In this document: one piece after another, positions 7,570 through 16,327 of the stretch
Layout of the letters: each line of letters begins with the position of its first letter
Position numbering within the stretch: the stretch's first letter is position 1
DNA from: an uncultured Clostridia bacterium
GTDB lineage: Bacteria; Bacillota; Clostridia; TANB77; CAG-508
Length of the DNA stretch: 32,391 nucleotides
Assembly: GCA_944391155.1 (NCBI GenBank)
Contig: CALXSO010000116.1
Location: 1 to 32,391 of the forward strand
Direction of reading: 5' to 3'
Notes under the pieces: generated by a model
Told to the model about the DNA's origin: nothing
The model's database searches: none
Seen by the model: only the letters and a program-made list of their open reading frames with translations
Program-made: the position numbers and the translations under genes

Positions 7570-7612
7570 AAAAACTCACACAAAGAATAATAATTCTTTA
7601 TATGAGTTTTAA
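7566..7612 (-). terminator. Rho-independent terminator of rny
   Basis: The arms AAACTCATATAAAGAAT and ATTCTTTGTGTGAGTTT pair with two mismatches around a short loop. The minus-strand 3' side continues into a run of seven T. It lies about 50 bases after the rny stop and abuts the truncated repeat element. Confidence 0.8.
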
Positions 7613-7660
7613 AATAATTTTTTGTGCTTAATACTTTATTATTTATAATATTATACAACT

Positions 7661-9202
7661 TTATCTAGCATAATCAACAACTCTTGTTTCTCTTATTACA
7701 TTTACCTTAATTTGTCCTGGATATTCCATTTCGTTTTCTACTTTTTTAGAAACATCCCTTGCTAAAATTGTCATTTCATCATCAGAAATCTTATCTGGTT
7801 TTACTAAAATTCTTATCTCTCGACCAGCTTGAATTGCAAATGATTTTTCAACTCCTTCAAAAGAATCTGCGATTTCCTCAAGATTTTGTAAACGTTTAAT
7901 ATATGCTTCTAAAGTTTCTCTTCTTGCACCTGGTCTTGAAGCTGATATTGCATCTGCTGCTTGAACCAATACCGCTTCTAAACTTTGAGGCTCTACATCA
8001 CCATGATGTGCTTCTACTGCATTTATAATAATTGGATTTTCTTTATATTTTTTCAATATCTCAACACCAATTTCTACATGTGTTCCTTCCATATCATGAT
8101 CTAATGCTTTTCCAATATCATGTAATAATCCAGCTCTTCTTGCAATTTTTGGATCTAATCCTAATTCCTCTGCCATAATTCTTGCTAAATTAGAAACTTC
8201 AATTGAATGATTTAAAACATTTTGTCCATAACTTGTTCTATATTTTAATTTACCTATTAATTTAACCAAGTCTGGATGCAATCCAATAACTCCTGATTCT
8301 AAAACAGCTCTTTCCCCTTCTGATTTTATTGTTTCTTCAATCTCTTGTTTTGCTTTTTCAACCATTTCTTCTATTTTTGCAGGATGAATTCTTCCATCAT
8401 CAATTAATTTTTCTAATGCAATTTTAGCAACTTCCCTTCTTAATGGGTCAAATCCTGATAAAACTACTGCTTCTGGTGTATCGTCAATTATCAAATCTAT
8501 TCCTGTCAATGTTTCTAATGCTTTAATATTTCTTCCTTCTCTACCAATAATTCTACCTTTCATATCATCACTAGGAAGTGCAACTATTGATACTGTTGTT
8601 TCTTGTGAATGGTCTGCAGCACATTTTTGAACTGCATAAGTTAATACTTCCTTAGCATTTTTGTTCACTTCTTCTTTAATTTTTTGCTCTGCTTCTCTGA
8701 TCATCGTAGCCTTTTCAGCAGTAATATCCTTTTCAACCTCTTTTAATAATTTTGCCTTTGCATCCTCTTTTGTTAAAGCTGCAATCTGTTGTAGTTTATC
8801 AAGCTGTTCATCATAAAGTTTTTCTACTTCTGATTTTTGCTCCTCTACTTCTTGCATTCTTTTTTCTAAATCTTGTTCTTTCTTTTCAAAATTCTCTGAA
8901 CGTCTTTCTAGACTCTCTTCCTTTTGAATTAATCTTGTTTCTTGTTTTTGTACTTCGCCTCTTCTTTCTTTAATCTCTTGATCTAACTCTTTTCTGCTGC
9001 TCATAATTTCTTCTTTTGCTTTAATAATTTCTTCTTTTTTCATATTTTCAGCTTCAATTTTTGCCAAATCAACAATTCTTTTTGCTTCTTGCTCAGCACT
9101 ACCTAATTTAGATTCTGCAATTTTTTTTCTGTATGTCATTCCAATTAGTGCTCCTATTGCAAGCGAGATTAAGAAAGTGGCTACTATGATTACAATATAC
9201 AT
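7661..9202 (-). CDS. rny: Ribonuclease Y
   Basis: Membrane-anchored endoribonuclease that starts decay of many mRNAs and processes riboswitch-type leaders in Firmicutes. The 513-residue protein has the standard layout: an N-terminal transmembrane helix (1-22), a long charged coiled coil (about 30-190), a KH RNA-binding domain with the loop GREGRNIK (220-227), and an HD phosphohydrolase domain with the metal-binding pair His361-Asp362 in GLLHDIGKA, followed by EAHHGDVEP. The C terminus IKVNVIRETRVVDYAR is the conserved family end. The start MYIVIIVATFL has an AGAGGTG upstream. It is a single-gene unit closed by its own terminator. Both T-box leaders in this window are possible substrates by family precedent. 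Confidence 0.97.
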   Translation of the reverse strand: MYIVIIVATFLISLAIGALIGMTYRKKIAESKLGSAEQEAKRIVDLAKIEAENMKKEEIIKAKEEIMSSRKELDQEIKERRGEVQKQETRLIQKEESLERRSENFEKKEQDLEKRMQEVEEQKSEVEKLYDEQLDKLQQIAALTKEDAKAKLLKEVEKDITAEKATMIREAEQKIKEEVNKNAKEVLTYAVQKCAADHSQETTVSIVALPSDDMKGRIIGREGRNIKALETLTGIDLIIDDTPEAVVLSGFDPLRREVAKIALEKLIDDGRIHPAKIEEMVEKAKQEIEETIKSEGERAVLESGVIGLHPDLVKLIGKLKYRTSYGQNVLNHSIEVSNLARIMAEELGLDPKIARRAGLLHDIGKALDHDMEGTHVEIGVEILKKYKENPIIINAVEAHHGDVEPQSLEAVLVQAADAISASRPGARRETLEAYIKRLQNLEEIADSFEGVEKSFAIQAGREIRILVKPDKISDDEMTILARDVSKKVENEMEYPGQIKVNVIRETRVVDYAR

Positions 9203-9316
9203 AAGTATACACCTCTTTCTTATTTAATTTTCAATGTTCGAATCAAATATATCTATTTTAGTAATTTCATATATTTTTTTCTTCCTTCTTTATTTTAACT
9301 TTATTATGGTTAACTG

Positions 9317-11137
9317 TCAAGAGTTTTCACGATTTTTATTTTGGGGGGATTTGGGGACGGTCCTTAAAATCCCTCCTAGGAGGGATTTTAAGGACCGTCC
9401 CCAAATCCCCCACAACAATCCATCATATTCTTCCGAAATTTGATTAAAATCACTATTCATTAATACACATTTTCCATTTTCTTTGATTATCCAATAATAA
9501 TTATCAAACATGACCAAATATAATGTTTGTATTATTCCTGTACCATTACTATCGAAAACAAAATATTTACAATCCATATCAGATGAATTATATTGTATTA
9601 ATATAATTTTACCATTCCTAACATCTTCAATTTCATATTTACCATTATATTTTACTCTATAACCCCAAGAATCATACCAACCACCACTTAAGCCATCTAA
9701 ACTTCTAAAAGGAATATATCCATCTGTAAGCACATTTATTTTAATTTCTGAATTCTCTATACTTCCCTGTATATACTCTATTTCTGATGTTTCTTCTCCA
9801 TCAGCTCTTTTTACTGTTACTCTACATTTTAAGTAACTATACATAAAATATTCATCATCTGATGCATATATTTCTTCATCTTCTAAAGGTTCTATCAACA
9901 TCAAATAATTTTCATTTTTATAATAATATCTTCCTAAATTTTTTTCGTCTTCAATATATATTTTTTCCTTTTCATATACATCTTTATCTTGTCTTTCAAA
10001 AATTATTTCCTCATTATTATCTGTACTTATAAATGCTCTTAATGAAAAATCAAAAGTTTCAATATAAGAATAAACTAATCCATTTTTATAATTATATTTA
10101 TTTATATTATTAAATATAGCTTCTTCTGAAAGATTATCAAATTTTGATAATATACTTGAATCCAAAGTTGCTTTATCTCCACTTTTAGAAATCACATAAT
10201 AATTATTTCCTTTTTTGGCAAGAGAAAAATAATATTTTTCATTATTTTTTTCTAAAGAATAAAAGTATGTTACTTTATCATACTCACAAGCAATTTTTTC
10301 TTCACCATCTTCGTTGATAAATCCATATTTTTTATCTTTTTCTACAGGAATATATAATTCACTTTTTGTATTTCCTTTTAATAAAGATATATCTTGAATC
10401 AATTGTGCAACTTGATTTTTTCTTTCATTATCCCACATTTTTGTTATAATAATAGCATAAATATTAAGTATTAAAAACATAACAACTACTAAAGCATGCA
10501 ATAAATAATGAATTATTACATCTATTACTTTATTAAAATTATTTGTTTTTTCTATATTTTTTTCAATATGTATATAAATAAATTGCATAATCACAGATAA
10601 TATAATCCATAATTCCCCATATACTAAAAATGAAATACTAAACAATTCAAGTATAGAAATTATAATTACAAATATATAAGAAAATATCTTTATTTTTGTA
10701 GGCTTATATTTTTTAATATAAATAAAATTTTTAATGGTTATCAATATTGGAATAACTACAAAAAGTATTATATCCAAATATTTAATAATTTCTAAATTAT
10801 CTTTCAGAATTGTAGATTGTAATGCAAAAGCAATACAAATAGCTCCAAAAACAAAATACCAAAAAGATAACTTTTTATTTTTTCTATTTTGTACAAATGA
10901 AACTATATTTGATATACCAAGTGCTAAATAAAATATTAATAATATTTTTTCAATATTTTTAATAAAACTTTCAACAATAAAGTTATCATAAATATATATA
11001 TATCCATCTGGTGATGATAATGAGTTATAGAATATATAATCAATCGAAAAATATAAAATACAAAATGCTATTATTCCTATTACATTAAATACTGATACAA
11101 TATAATTAGTGCTTTTATTCCACTTTTTTTCTATCAT
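9317..11137 (-). CDS. Polytopic membrane protein with WG-like repeats, C terminus rewritten by a palindrome
   Basis: Unrecognised 606-residue protein. The N-terminal 240 residues contain about seven hydrophobic segments (for example YIVSVFNVIGIIAFCILYF and ALVVVMFLILNIYAIIIT). The rest is soluble and beta-rich, with WG/KWG-repeat-like blocks such as EKDKKYGFINEDGEEKIACEYDKV and a late ENGKCVLMNSDFNQISEEYDG. The last 34 residues (WGIWGRSLKSLLGG... onward) come from the perfect palindrome at 9344-9411 and the bases after it, so the original C terminus has probably been replaced. The ATG at 11137 has AAGGGG eight bases upstream. It reads as a single gene between rny and the GH3 gene. I cannot assign a role; WG-repeat proteins of this kind are often cell-surface or membrane-associated. 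Confidence 0.7.
   Translation of the reverse strand: MIEKKWNKSTNYIVSVFNVIGIIAFCILYFSIDYIFYNSLSSPDGYIYIYDNFIVESFIKNIEKILLIFYLALGISNIVSFVQNRKNKKLSFWYFVFGAICIAFALQSTILKDNLEIIKYLDIILFVVIPILITIKNFIYIKKYKPTKIKIFSYIFVIIISILELFSISFLVYGELWIILSVIMQFIYIHIEKNIEKTNNFNKVIDVIIHYLLHALVVVMFLILNIYAIIITKMWDNERKNQVAQLIQDISLLKGNTKSELYIPVEKDKKYGFINEDGEEKIACEYDKVTYFYSLEKNNEKYYFSLAKKGNNYYVISKSGDKATLDSSILSKFDNLSEEAIFNNINKYNYKNGLVYSYIETFDFSLRAFISTDNNEEIIFERQDKDVYEKEKIYIEDEKNLGRYYYKNENYLMLIEPLEDEEIYASDDEYFMYSYLKCRVTVKRADGEETSEIEYIQGSIENSEIKINVLTDGYIPFRSLDGLSGGWYDSWGYRVKYNGKYEIEDVRNGKIILIQYNSSDMDCKYFVFDSNGTGIIQTLYLVMFDNYYWIIKENGKCVLMNSDFNQISEEYDGLLWGIWGRSLKSLLGGILRTVPKSPQNKNRENS
9344..9411. repeat. Perfect 68-bp palindrome (GGGGACGGTCC type)
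   Basis: Two 34-base arms meet at CCTAGG with no loop and no mismatch. Each arm contains ATTTGGGGACGGTCCTTAAA or its complement. It is much more G+C-rich than everything around it. Repeats with GGGGACgGT cores are known to me from intergenic regions of many Clostridia, where some are linked to REP-type tyrosine transposases. That link is recollection, not shown here. It lies inside the 3' end of the preceding open frame and supplies part of its coding sequence. Confidence 0.9.
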
Positions 11138-11174
11138 TATTTTATTCCCCTTTTATAAATCTTCTTTCATATAT

Positions 11175-11231
11175 AACAAGAAAAGTCACCTATAAAAAAC
11201 ATACATAAGCCTTGCTAATAAAGTCTTTCTA
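11175..11231 (+). repeat. Family B intergenic repeat, diverged copy
   Basis: AACAAGAAAAGTCACCTATAAAAA, then ACATAAGCCTTGCTAATA and CTTTCT, follow the same order as the better copies at 19015-19081 and 21841-21907. It lies upstream of the WG-repeat gene. Confidence 0.5.
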
Positions 11232-11265
11232 TATTTATCACAGTTAACAAGCTAGCTTTTTAATT

Positions 11266-11298
11266 TCAATCTATACATAAATCAATCTATACATAAAT
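11266..11298. repeat. 16-bp tandem duplication at the GH3 stop codon
   Basis: TCAATCTATACATAAA occurs twice in direct succession, and the second copy carries the TGA stop (minus strand) of the GH3 gene. It looks like a recent short duplication just beyond the coding end. Confidence 0.85.
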
Positions 11299-12370
11299 TC
11301 TTTATTCTTAATATTTTTTCATTATATTTTTCTACATCCATTTTTTCGATTTTTAAATCATCATTTACATTATATTTACTCTTTAAATCTAGTATTTTTT
11401 TAACGCTTTCATCTAATTTTTCTTCTGATATTTTTTTCCTAACTACTGCCTTTTCTATTTTTTTAAATACTCTATCATCTTTAGAATATTTTACCATTAT
11501 TAAATCATTTCCTACTTTAAAAGCTCTTTTTACTGCCCTGTCTTTACCATATAATAATCTAACACTTTTCATTCTCATATCATCTGTTATGATGATACCA
11601 TTAAAATTTAGTTCCTGCCTTATATAATTTATTACTTTTTTTGACATACTTGCAGGATATAATTTTGTAACTCGTGGAATTACTAAATGTCCTATTAGCA
11701 TTGCATCAGTTCCATAAACCATTGCCTCTTTAAATGGTTTCATATCATTTTTTTCTAATTCTCCTAATCTCTTAAAAATAATTGGAAGAATAAAATGTGA
11801 ATCAATTTTAGTTGCTCCATGTCCAGGAAAATGTTTCATCACTGCTATTATTCCCTTTTCTTTAAGTTTTTTTATAAATTCAATTCCGCACTTTGAAACC
11901 ATTTCTATATCATCACTATATGCTCTGTCTCCTATCACATGTTTTTCTTGAAATCTTTTTATATCTAGTACAGGTGCAAAATCCATATTAATTCCTAGAT
12001 TTTTTAAAATATCTCCTGTAATTTCTGCAGCTTCTGCAACTAATTCCATTCCTCCTGTTTTGGCTAAGTTATAACTACTTGGCATATTTAAAAAATCATT
12101 TGGAATTCTATTTACTCTACCACCTTCTTGATCTATAGATATAATAATAGGAACTTGTGAATATTTCTTATTTATTCTTCTTATATTATTAATCAGATTT
12201 ATTAATTCATCATAGTTTTTGTAATTTTTTTTATATATTAATACTCCACCAATTTTATAATTTTTTATAGTTTCTTCTATCTTTTCTAGCACATTTAAAT
12301 TCTCGTCAAATCCAATTATAAATTTTTGACCAATTTTTTCTTTCAATGATAATTTTTCAATATCTTTCAT
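11282..12370 (-). CDS. nagZ: Glycoside hydrolase family 3 beta-N-acetylhexosaminidase (NagZ-like)
   Basis: Predicted to remove N-acetylglucosamine from muropeptides or other beta-GlcNAc glycosides during cell-wall recycling. The 362-residue protein has the GH3 TIM barrel: SIDQEGGRVNR (78-88), NMDFAPVLD (128-136), MKHFPGHGATKIDSH (178-192) with the Asp190/His192 general acid-base pair of NagZ-type enzymes, and the nucleophile region GIIITDDMRM (258-267). No signal peptide or second domain is present, so it is probably cytoplasmic. It ends soon after the barrel and lacks the C-terminal domain of larger Firmicute NagZ proteins. The promoter TTGACA-17-TATAAA lies at 12450-12478; the ribosome binding site is weak. 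Together with the upstream wall hydrolase it suggests active wall turnover. Confidence 0.9.
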   Translation of the reverse strand: MKDIEKLSLKEKIGQKFIIGFDENLNVLEKIEETIKNYKIGGVLIYKKNYKNYDELINLINNIRRINKKYSQVPIIISIDQEGGRVNRIPNDFLNMPSSYNLAKTGGMELVAEAAEITGDILKNLGINMDFAPVLDIKRFQEKHVIGDRAYSDDIEMVSKCGIEFIKKLKEKGIIAVMKHFPGHGATKIDSHFILPIIFKRLGELEKNDMKPFKEAMVYGTDAMLIGHLVIPRVTKLYPASMSKKVINYIRQELNFNGIIITDDMRMKSVRLLYGKDRAVKRAFKVGNDLIMVKYSKDDRVFKKIEKAVVRKKISEEKLDESVKKILDLKSKYNVNDDLKIEKMDVEKYNEKILRIKNLCID

Positions 12371-12449
12371 AATTTCTACTTTCTAAATTAAAAGTTAAAT
12401 TTTTTTAATTACTATAACTTTTAATTAATATTATATTTTTATTAATTTT

Positions 12450-12478
12450 TTTATACTATGTACTTTTAGAATTGTCAA
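12450..12478 (-). promoter_or_regulatory. Promoter of the GH3 hexosaminidase gene
   Basis: Consensus TTGACA (12478-12473), 17-base spacer, TATAAA (12455-12450) on the minus strand, about 80 bases before the ATG. The right side of the promoter is separated from the MITE-like element at 12518 by about 40 bases. Confidence 0.75.
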
Positions 12479-12517
12479 TATTTTAAGATATTTTATTATA
12501 TAAGTAATTTATCAAAT

Positions 12518-12677
12518 GTTACTATTCAGCATATTATAAAAGTAATTCGTCTGAAAGGTTGATATAAAAGTATTTTTTATCAAAAACAATCATTAGGTCT
12601 ACCTACTAGTCTTTGGCAAAAAATACTTTTATATCAACCCTTCAGACTACTCTACAAAATGAAGTCTAACTAGTAAC
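12518..12677. mobile_element. Palindromic MITE-like element, family A, copy 2 (intact, with target duplication)
   Basis: A 160-bp near-palindrome: GTTACTATTCAG at the left pairs with the complement of CTAACTAGTAAC at the right. The arms continue inward through GTCTGAAAGGTTGATATAAAAGTATTTTTTATCAAA and its inverted partner to a centre near 12598. The 8 bases TATCAAAT occur exactly on both sides (12510-12517 and 12678-12685), as expected for a target-site duplication. It has no coding capacity. It lies directly downstream of pheT, where it might also act as a transcription-ending hairpin. Confidence 0.85.
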
Positions 12678-12737
12678 TATCAAATACTTTTTTAGATTCA
12701 TCTCTTAACTTAATGCATTGGAAACATCCATAAAACC

Positions 12738-15119
12738 CTATTTTCTTATTTCCGCATTATTTTTTTCTAGTTCTTCTATAATTTTTTTCATTATTTCATT
12801 TATTTCGTCATCATTTAGTGTTCTGTCTATCGCTCCAAATGTTAGTGAATATGCTACACTTCTTTTTGTTTTTTCTATGTTTTCACCTTCATATACATCA
12901 AATACATTTATATCTAATAAGTATTTTCCAGCTTTTTTCTTTATTATTTTTTCTATTTCACTTGAGCTTGTGTTTTTATCTATTAGTACTGCTATATCTT
13001 TTTTTACTGTTGGAAATTTTGATATTTCTTTAAATTTCATTTTGCTTACTCTTTTTGCTAGTAGTTTGTCTAAATTGATTTCCATTACATATAAGTCTTC
13101 TGTTTCTACACTTGGATGTATTTTTCCTATTATTCCTACGATATCGTTGTTTACAGATATTTCAGCTGTTTGACCTGGATGGAATTCTTGTGGTAGTTTC
13201 TTTGGCATTACAAAACTATAACGTCCTTCATACCCTAAATAATCTAGTAATTCTTCTGCTATTCCTTTTATTATATAAAAATCTACTTTTTTATTATTTC
13301 CAATTCCTAAATAATATTCTCCTGACATTAGAACACATATTTTTTGTTCTTCGCCATATTCTTCTCCTCTTTTCCAGAATCCTTTCCCTATTTCAAATAA
13401 ACATATATCTTTGTTTTCTCTCGCTTTGTTATATTCATAAATTTTATATAATGATGGAATTATACTGTATCTTAAAGTATTTCTATCTTCTGTTATTGGA
13501 TCTAATAGTTTGACTGGTTCAAATTCATCTGTTGTAAATCTTTTTACATCTTTGTCATTTATTAGTATATATGATAATGTTTCATTTAGTCCTAGATTTG
13601 ACATTTTATTTTTAATTTTTCTCATGGTTTTGTCTAAATTACCCATTTTCATTGGTACTACTGGTAATCTTCCTTGTATATTATCTACTCCATAAATTCT
13701 TCCTACTTCTTCTATTAAGTCTTCTTTTATTGATATATCTATCCTTCTTGTAGGTACTGTAACTAAAATTTCTTCATCATTCTTGTCAATTTTTTGAGTT
13801 TTGAATCCTAATCTATTAAATACATCAATAATATTTTCTTTTGATATTGTTGTTCCTAAAACATCATTTATATTTTTATATGTGATTTTTATTTCTTTTT
13901 CTTCATTTTTAGTTTCATCATATACAACTGTTCCTGATACAATTTCTGCATCTGCATATTTTTCCAATAATGCACATGCTCTTTCAGCTGCCATATATGT
14001 TCTTGCTGGATCTAATCCTTTTTCAAATCTATTACTTGCTTCGCTTCTTACAATTTTATTTGATGTAACTCTTACTTTTACAGAATCAAAAATCGCCGCT
14101 TCTATAATTACATTTTTGGTTGTCTCTTCTACTTCTGTATCCAAACCTCCCATTACTCCTGCCAATCCTATTGATTTTTTTCCATCTGTTATTACTATAT
14201 CATTCTTTGATAAAGTCCTTTCAATATTATCTAATGTTGTTAATTTTTCATCTTCTTCTGCCATTCTAACAACTATCTTTTCACCTAAATTATCTGCATC
14301 GTAGAAGTGTAATGGTTGACCTAGTTCAAGCATTACATAGTTACTAATATCTACTACATTATTAATTGGTCTAATTCCAGAAGCTATTAATCTATTTTTT
14401 ATAAATTCTGGACTTTCTTTTATTCTTACATTTTTTGCTTTCTTTGCTAAAAACATTTTACAATTTTCTGTATTTACTTCAACAGAAAATTCTTTATTAA
14501 TATCCTCTCCATTTTCCTTATGTGTAATATCTACATCTTTTACATTTTTACCATAGATTGCTCCTAATTCATATGCCATACCTAATATACTTAATAAATC
14601 CCCTCTATTTGCTGTTAATTCAAAATCTATAACTTCATCATCTAATTCTAAAAATTTTATTGGATCTTCACCTACAGGTGCATTTTGTGGAAGTTCACAA
14701 ATTCCATTTTTATCAGCTTCTGATAGAAATTTTTTATCAATTCCAATTTCATATAATGCACAAATCATCCCATTTGATTCCTGCCCTCTTATCATTCCTT
14801 TTTTTATTTTAACATTTCCCGGTAACGCTGCTCCTACTTGTGCTACTATTACCTTTAATCCTTTTCTTGCATTTGGAGCTCCACATACTATATCTAAAAT
14901 TTCTTTTCCTATATCTACTTTACAAAGATGTAAATGATCAGAATCTGGATGCATTGTACATTCTTTGATTTCTCCTATTATCAAATTTGTAGCATTTACT
15001 AATTTTTCTGCTGAATCATATTCATTTCCAGCTTTTGTCATTGCTTCTGCTATTTCTTTTATTGTTAATTTATTATCTAAATCCACATAATCTTTTACAA
15101 ATTTTCTACTTAATATCAT
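12738..15119 (-). CDS. pheT: Phenylalanyl-tRNA synthetase beta subunit
   Basis: Beta subunit of the alpha2-beta2 enzyme that charges tRNA-Phe; it carries tRNA binding and editing. The 793-residue length is normal. Order: short N-terminal domain; EMAP/OB tRNA-binding domain (about 40-150, HPDSDHLHLCKVDIG...VCGAPNAR); B3/4 editing domain (about 210-380, with SEASNRFEKGLDP); B5 domain; catalytic-like core; and the C-terminal anticodon-binding (FDX-ACB) domain from SKFPTVKKDIAVLI to TLNDDEINEIMKKI. The ATG shares its A with the pheS TAA stop, so the two genes are translationally coupled and both depend on the T-box leader upstream of pheS. The family A element begins about 60 bases after the stop. 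Confidence 0.97.
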   Translation of the reverse strand: MILSRKFVKDYVDLDNKLTIKEIAEAMTKAGNEYDSAEKLVNATNLIIGEIKECTMHPDSDHLHLCKVDIGKEILDIVCGAPNARKGLKVIVAQVGAALPGNVKIKKGMIRGQESNGMICALYEIGIDKKFLSEADKNGICELPQNAPVGEDPIKFLELDDEVIDFELTANRGDLLSILGMAYELGAIYGKNVKDVDITHKENGEDINKEFSVEVNTENCKMFLAKKAKNVRIKESPEFIKNRLIASGIRPINNVVDISNYVMLELGQPLHFYDADNLGEKIVVRMAEEDEKLTTLDNIERTLSKNDIVITDGKKSIGLAGVMGGLDTEVEETTKNVIIEAAIFDSVKVRVTSNKIVRSEASNRFEKGLDPARTYMAAERACALLEKYADAEIVSGTVVYDETKNEEKEIKITYKNINDVLGTTISKENIIDVFNRLGFKTQKIDKNDEEILVTVPTRRIDISIKEDLIEEVGRIYGVDNIQGRLPVVPMKMGNLDKTMRKIKNKMSNLGLNETLSYILINDKDVKRFTTDEFEPVKLLDPITEDRNTLRYSIIPSLYKIYEYNKARENKDICLFEIGKGFWKRGEEYGEEQKICVLMSGEYYLGIGNNKKVDFYIIKGIAEELLDYLGYEGRYSFVMPKKLPQEFHPGQTAEISVNNDIVGIIGKIHPSVETEDLYVMEINLDKLLAKRVSKMKFKEISKFPTVKKDIAVLIDKNTSSSEIEKIIKKKAGKYLLDINVFDVYEGENIEKTKRSVAYSLTFGAIDRTLNDDEINEIMKKIIEELEKNNAEIRK

Positions 15120-16168
15120 TATTCTTCATCCTTTCTATCAAATTGATTTAAAAATCTGACATCATTTGTATATAAATATCTCATATCTGTTATTCCATAA
15201 CGGAACATTGCTAATCTATCAATTCCAGTTCCAAATGCAAATCCTCCAAATTCATCTGGATTATATCCATTCATTTTTAAAACATTTGGATGCACCATTC
15301 CTGCTCCAAGTAATTCAATCCAACCTGTTTGTTTACATAGATTACATCCTTTTCCTCCACATTTAAAGCAAGTAACATCTACCTCATATGATGGTTCTGT
15401 GAATGGAAAATAACTTGGTCTAAATCTTAAATCTAAATTAGCTCCTATAATTTTTCTAACAAAAACTTCTAATGTTCCTTTCAAATCTGCAAGTGAAACA
15501 TTCCTTTCTTTTTTATCTACTACCAATCCTTCAATTTGATTAAATTGATGTGAATGTGTTGCATCATCTTCTCTTCTATATGTCTTTCCACAAGTTATCA
15601 TCCTAATAGGAGTTTTTTCTGTATTTGCAATCATTGTTCTTGCTTGTACAGATGATGTTTGTGTACGTAACAAATATTCATCTGTAATATAAAAACTATC
15701 TTGCATATCTCTTGCAGGATGCCCTTTGGGTAAATTTAATCTTTCAAAGCAAAACTCGTCTGTCTCTAATTCAGGTCCTTGTACAACATCATATCCCATT
15801 GAAACAAATAAATCTTCCATATCTTCAATTATTCTAGTAACAGGATGTAAACTTCCTCTTCTAACCTTTGTACTTGGAAGTGTAATATCTATTTTTTCAC
15901 TTTCAATTTTTTTGTTTAAGAGTTCTTGTTTTAATTTTGCTTCTTTTTCTCTAATTTGTTTTTCTAACTCATCCCTTACCTCATTTACTAAACTGCCAAT
16001 TACTGGTCTTTGCTCTGGTGTTAAATCTTTCATTCCTCTTAAGACCGCTGTAAGTTCTCCTTTTTTTCCTAGATATTTTACTCTTAAATCTTCAAGAGCT
16101 TTTAATTCTTTTGCACTTGCTATTTCTTTTTCTGATGTCTGTTTAATCATTTTAATTTGTTCTTCCAT
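15119..16168 (-). CDS. pheS: Phenylalanyl-tRNA synthetase alpha subunit
   Basis: Catalytic subunit forming Phe-AMP and transferring Phe to tRNA. The 349-residue protein has an N-terminal coiled coil (about 1-90), class II motif 1 around GSLHPVTRIIEDMEDLF, motif 2 in RREDDATHSHQFNQIEGLVVD, and motif 3 in FGGFAFGTGIDRLAMFRYGI. A CFKCGGKGCNLCKQTGW segment (four Cys) is an insertion I know from clostridial PheS. The ATG at 16168 follows GGAAGGTG at eight bases. It is controlled by the T-box leader at 16328-16735. Confidence 0.97.
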   Translation of the reverse strand: MEEQIKMIKQTSEKEIASAKELKALEDLRVKYLGKKGELTAVLRGMKDLTPEQRPVIGSLVNEVRDELEKQIREKEAKLKQELLNKKIESEKIDITLPSTKVRRGSLHPVTRIIEDMEDLFVSMGYDVVQGPELETDEFCFERLNLPKGHPARDMQDSFYITDEYLLRTQTSSVQARTMIANTEKTPIRMITCGKTYRREDDATHSHQFNQIEGLVVDKKERNVSLADLKGTLEVFVRKIIGANLDLRFRPSYFPFTEPSYEVDVTCFKCGGKGCNLCKQTGWIELLGAGMVHPNVLKMNGYNPDEFGGFAFGTGIDRLAMFRYGITDMRYLYTNDVRFLNQFDRKDEE

Positions 16169-16327
16169 CTAATAAACACCTTCCTTTTTATATTTTTTAT
16201 ATTAAAAATTAAAAACTTTTTTAACACTAAAATTAATTTTTTTAACTTTAGATTTTATGAGTACCTTTTTTATGACTTTATCATCTAAATATTTTTTCTT
16301 GTTGTATATAGATAAATCCAAATATGC

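Noticed and set aside
9234..9443. Plus-strand frame through the GC-rich palindrome
   Set aside because: Because the palindrome is self-complementary, both strands stay open; the plus frame has no ribosome binding site.
12718..13173. Open frame of 151 codons on the plus strand
   Set aside because: It lies antisense inside pheT, is hydrophobic low-complexity sequence made by AT-rich complement, and has no ribosome binding site.
13801..14304. Plus-strand open frame of 167 codons
   Set aside because: Antisense shadow of pheT, whose product is certain.
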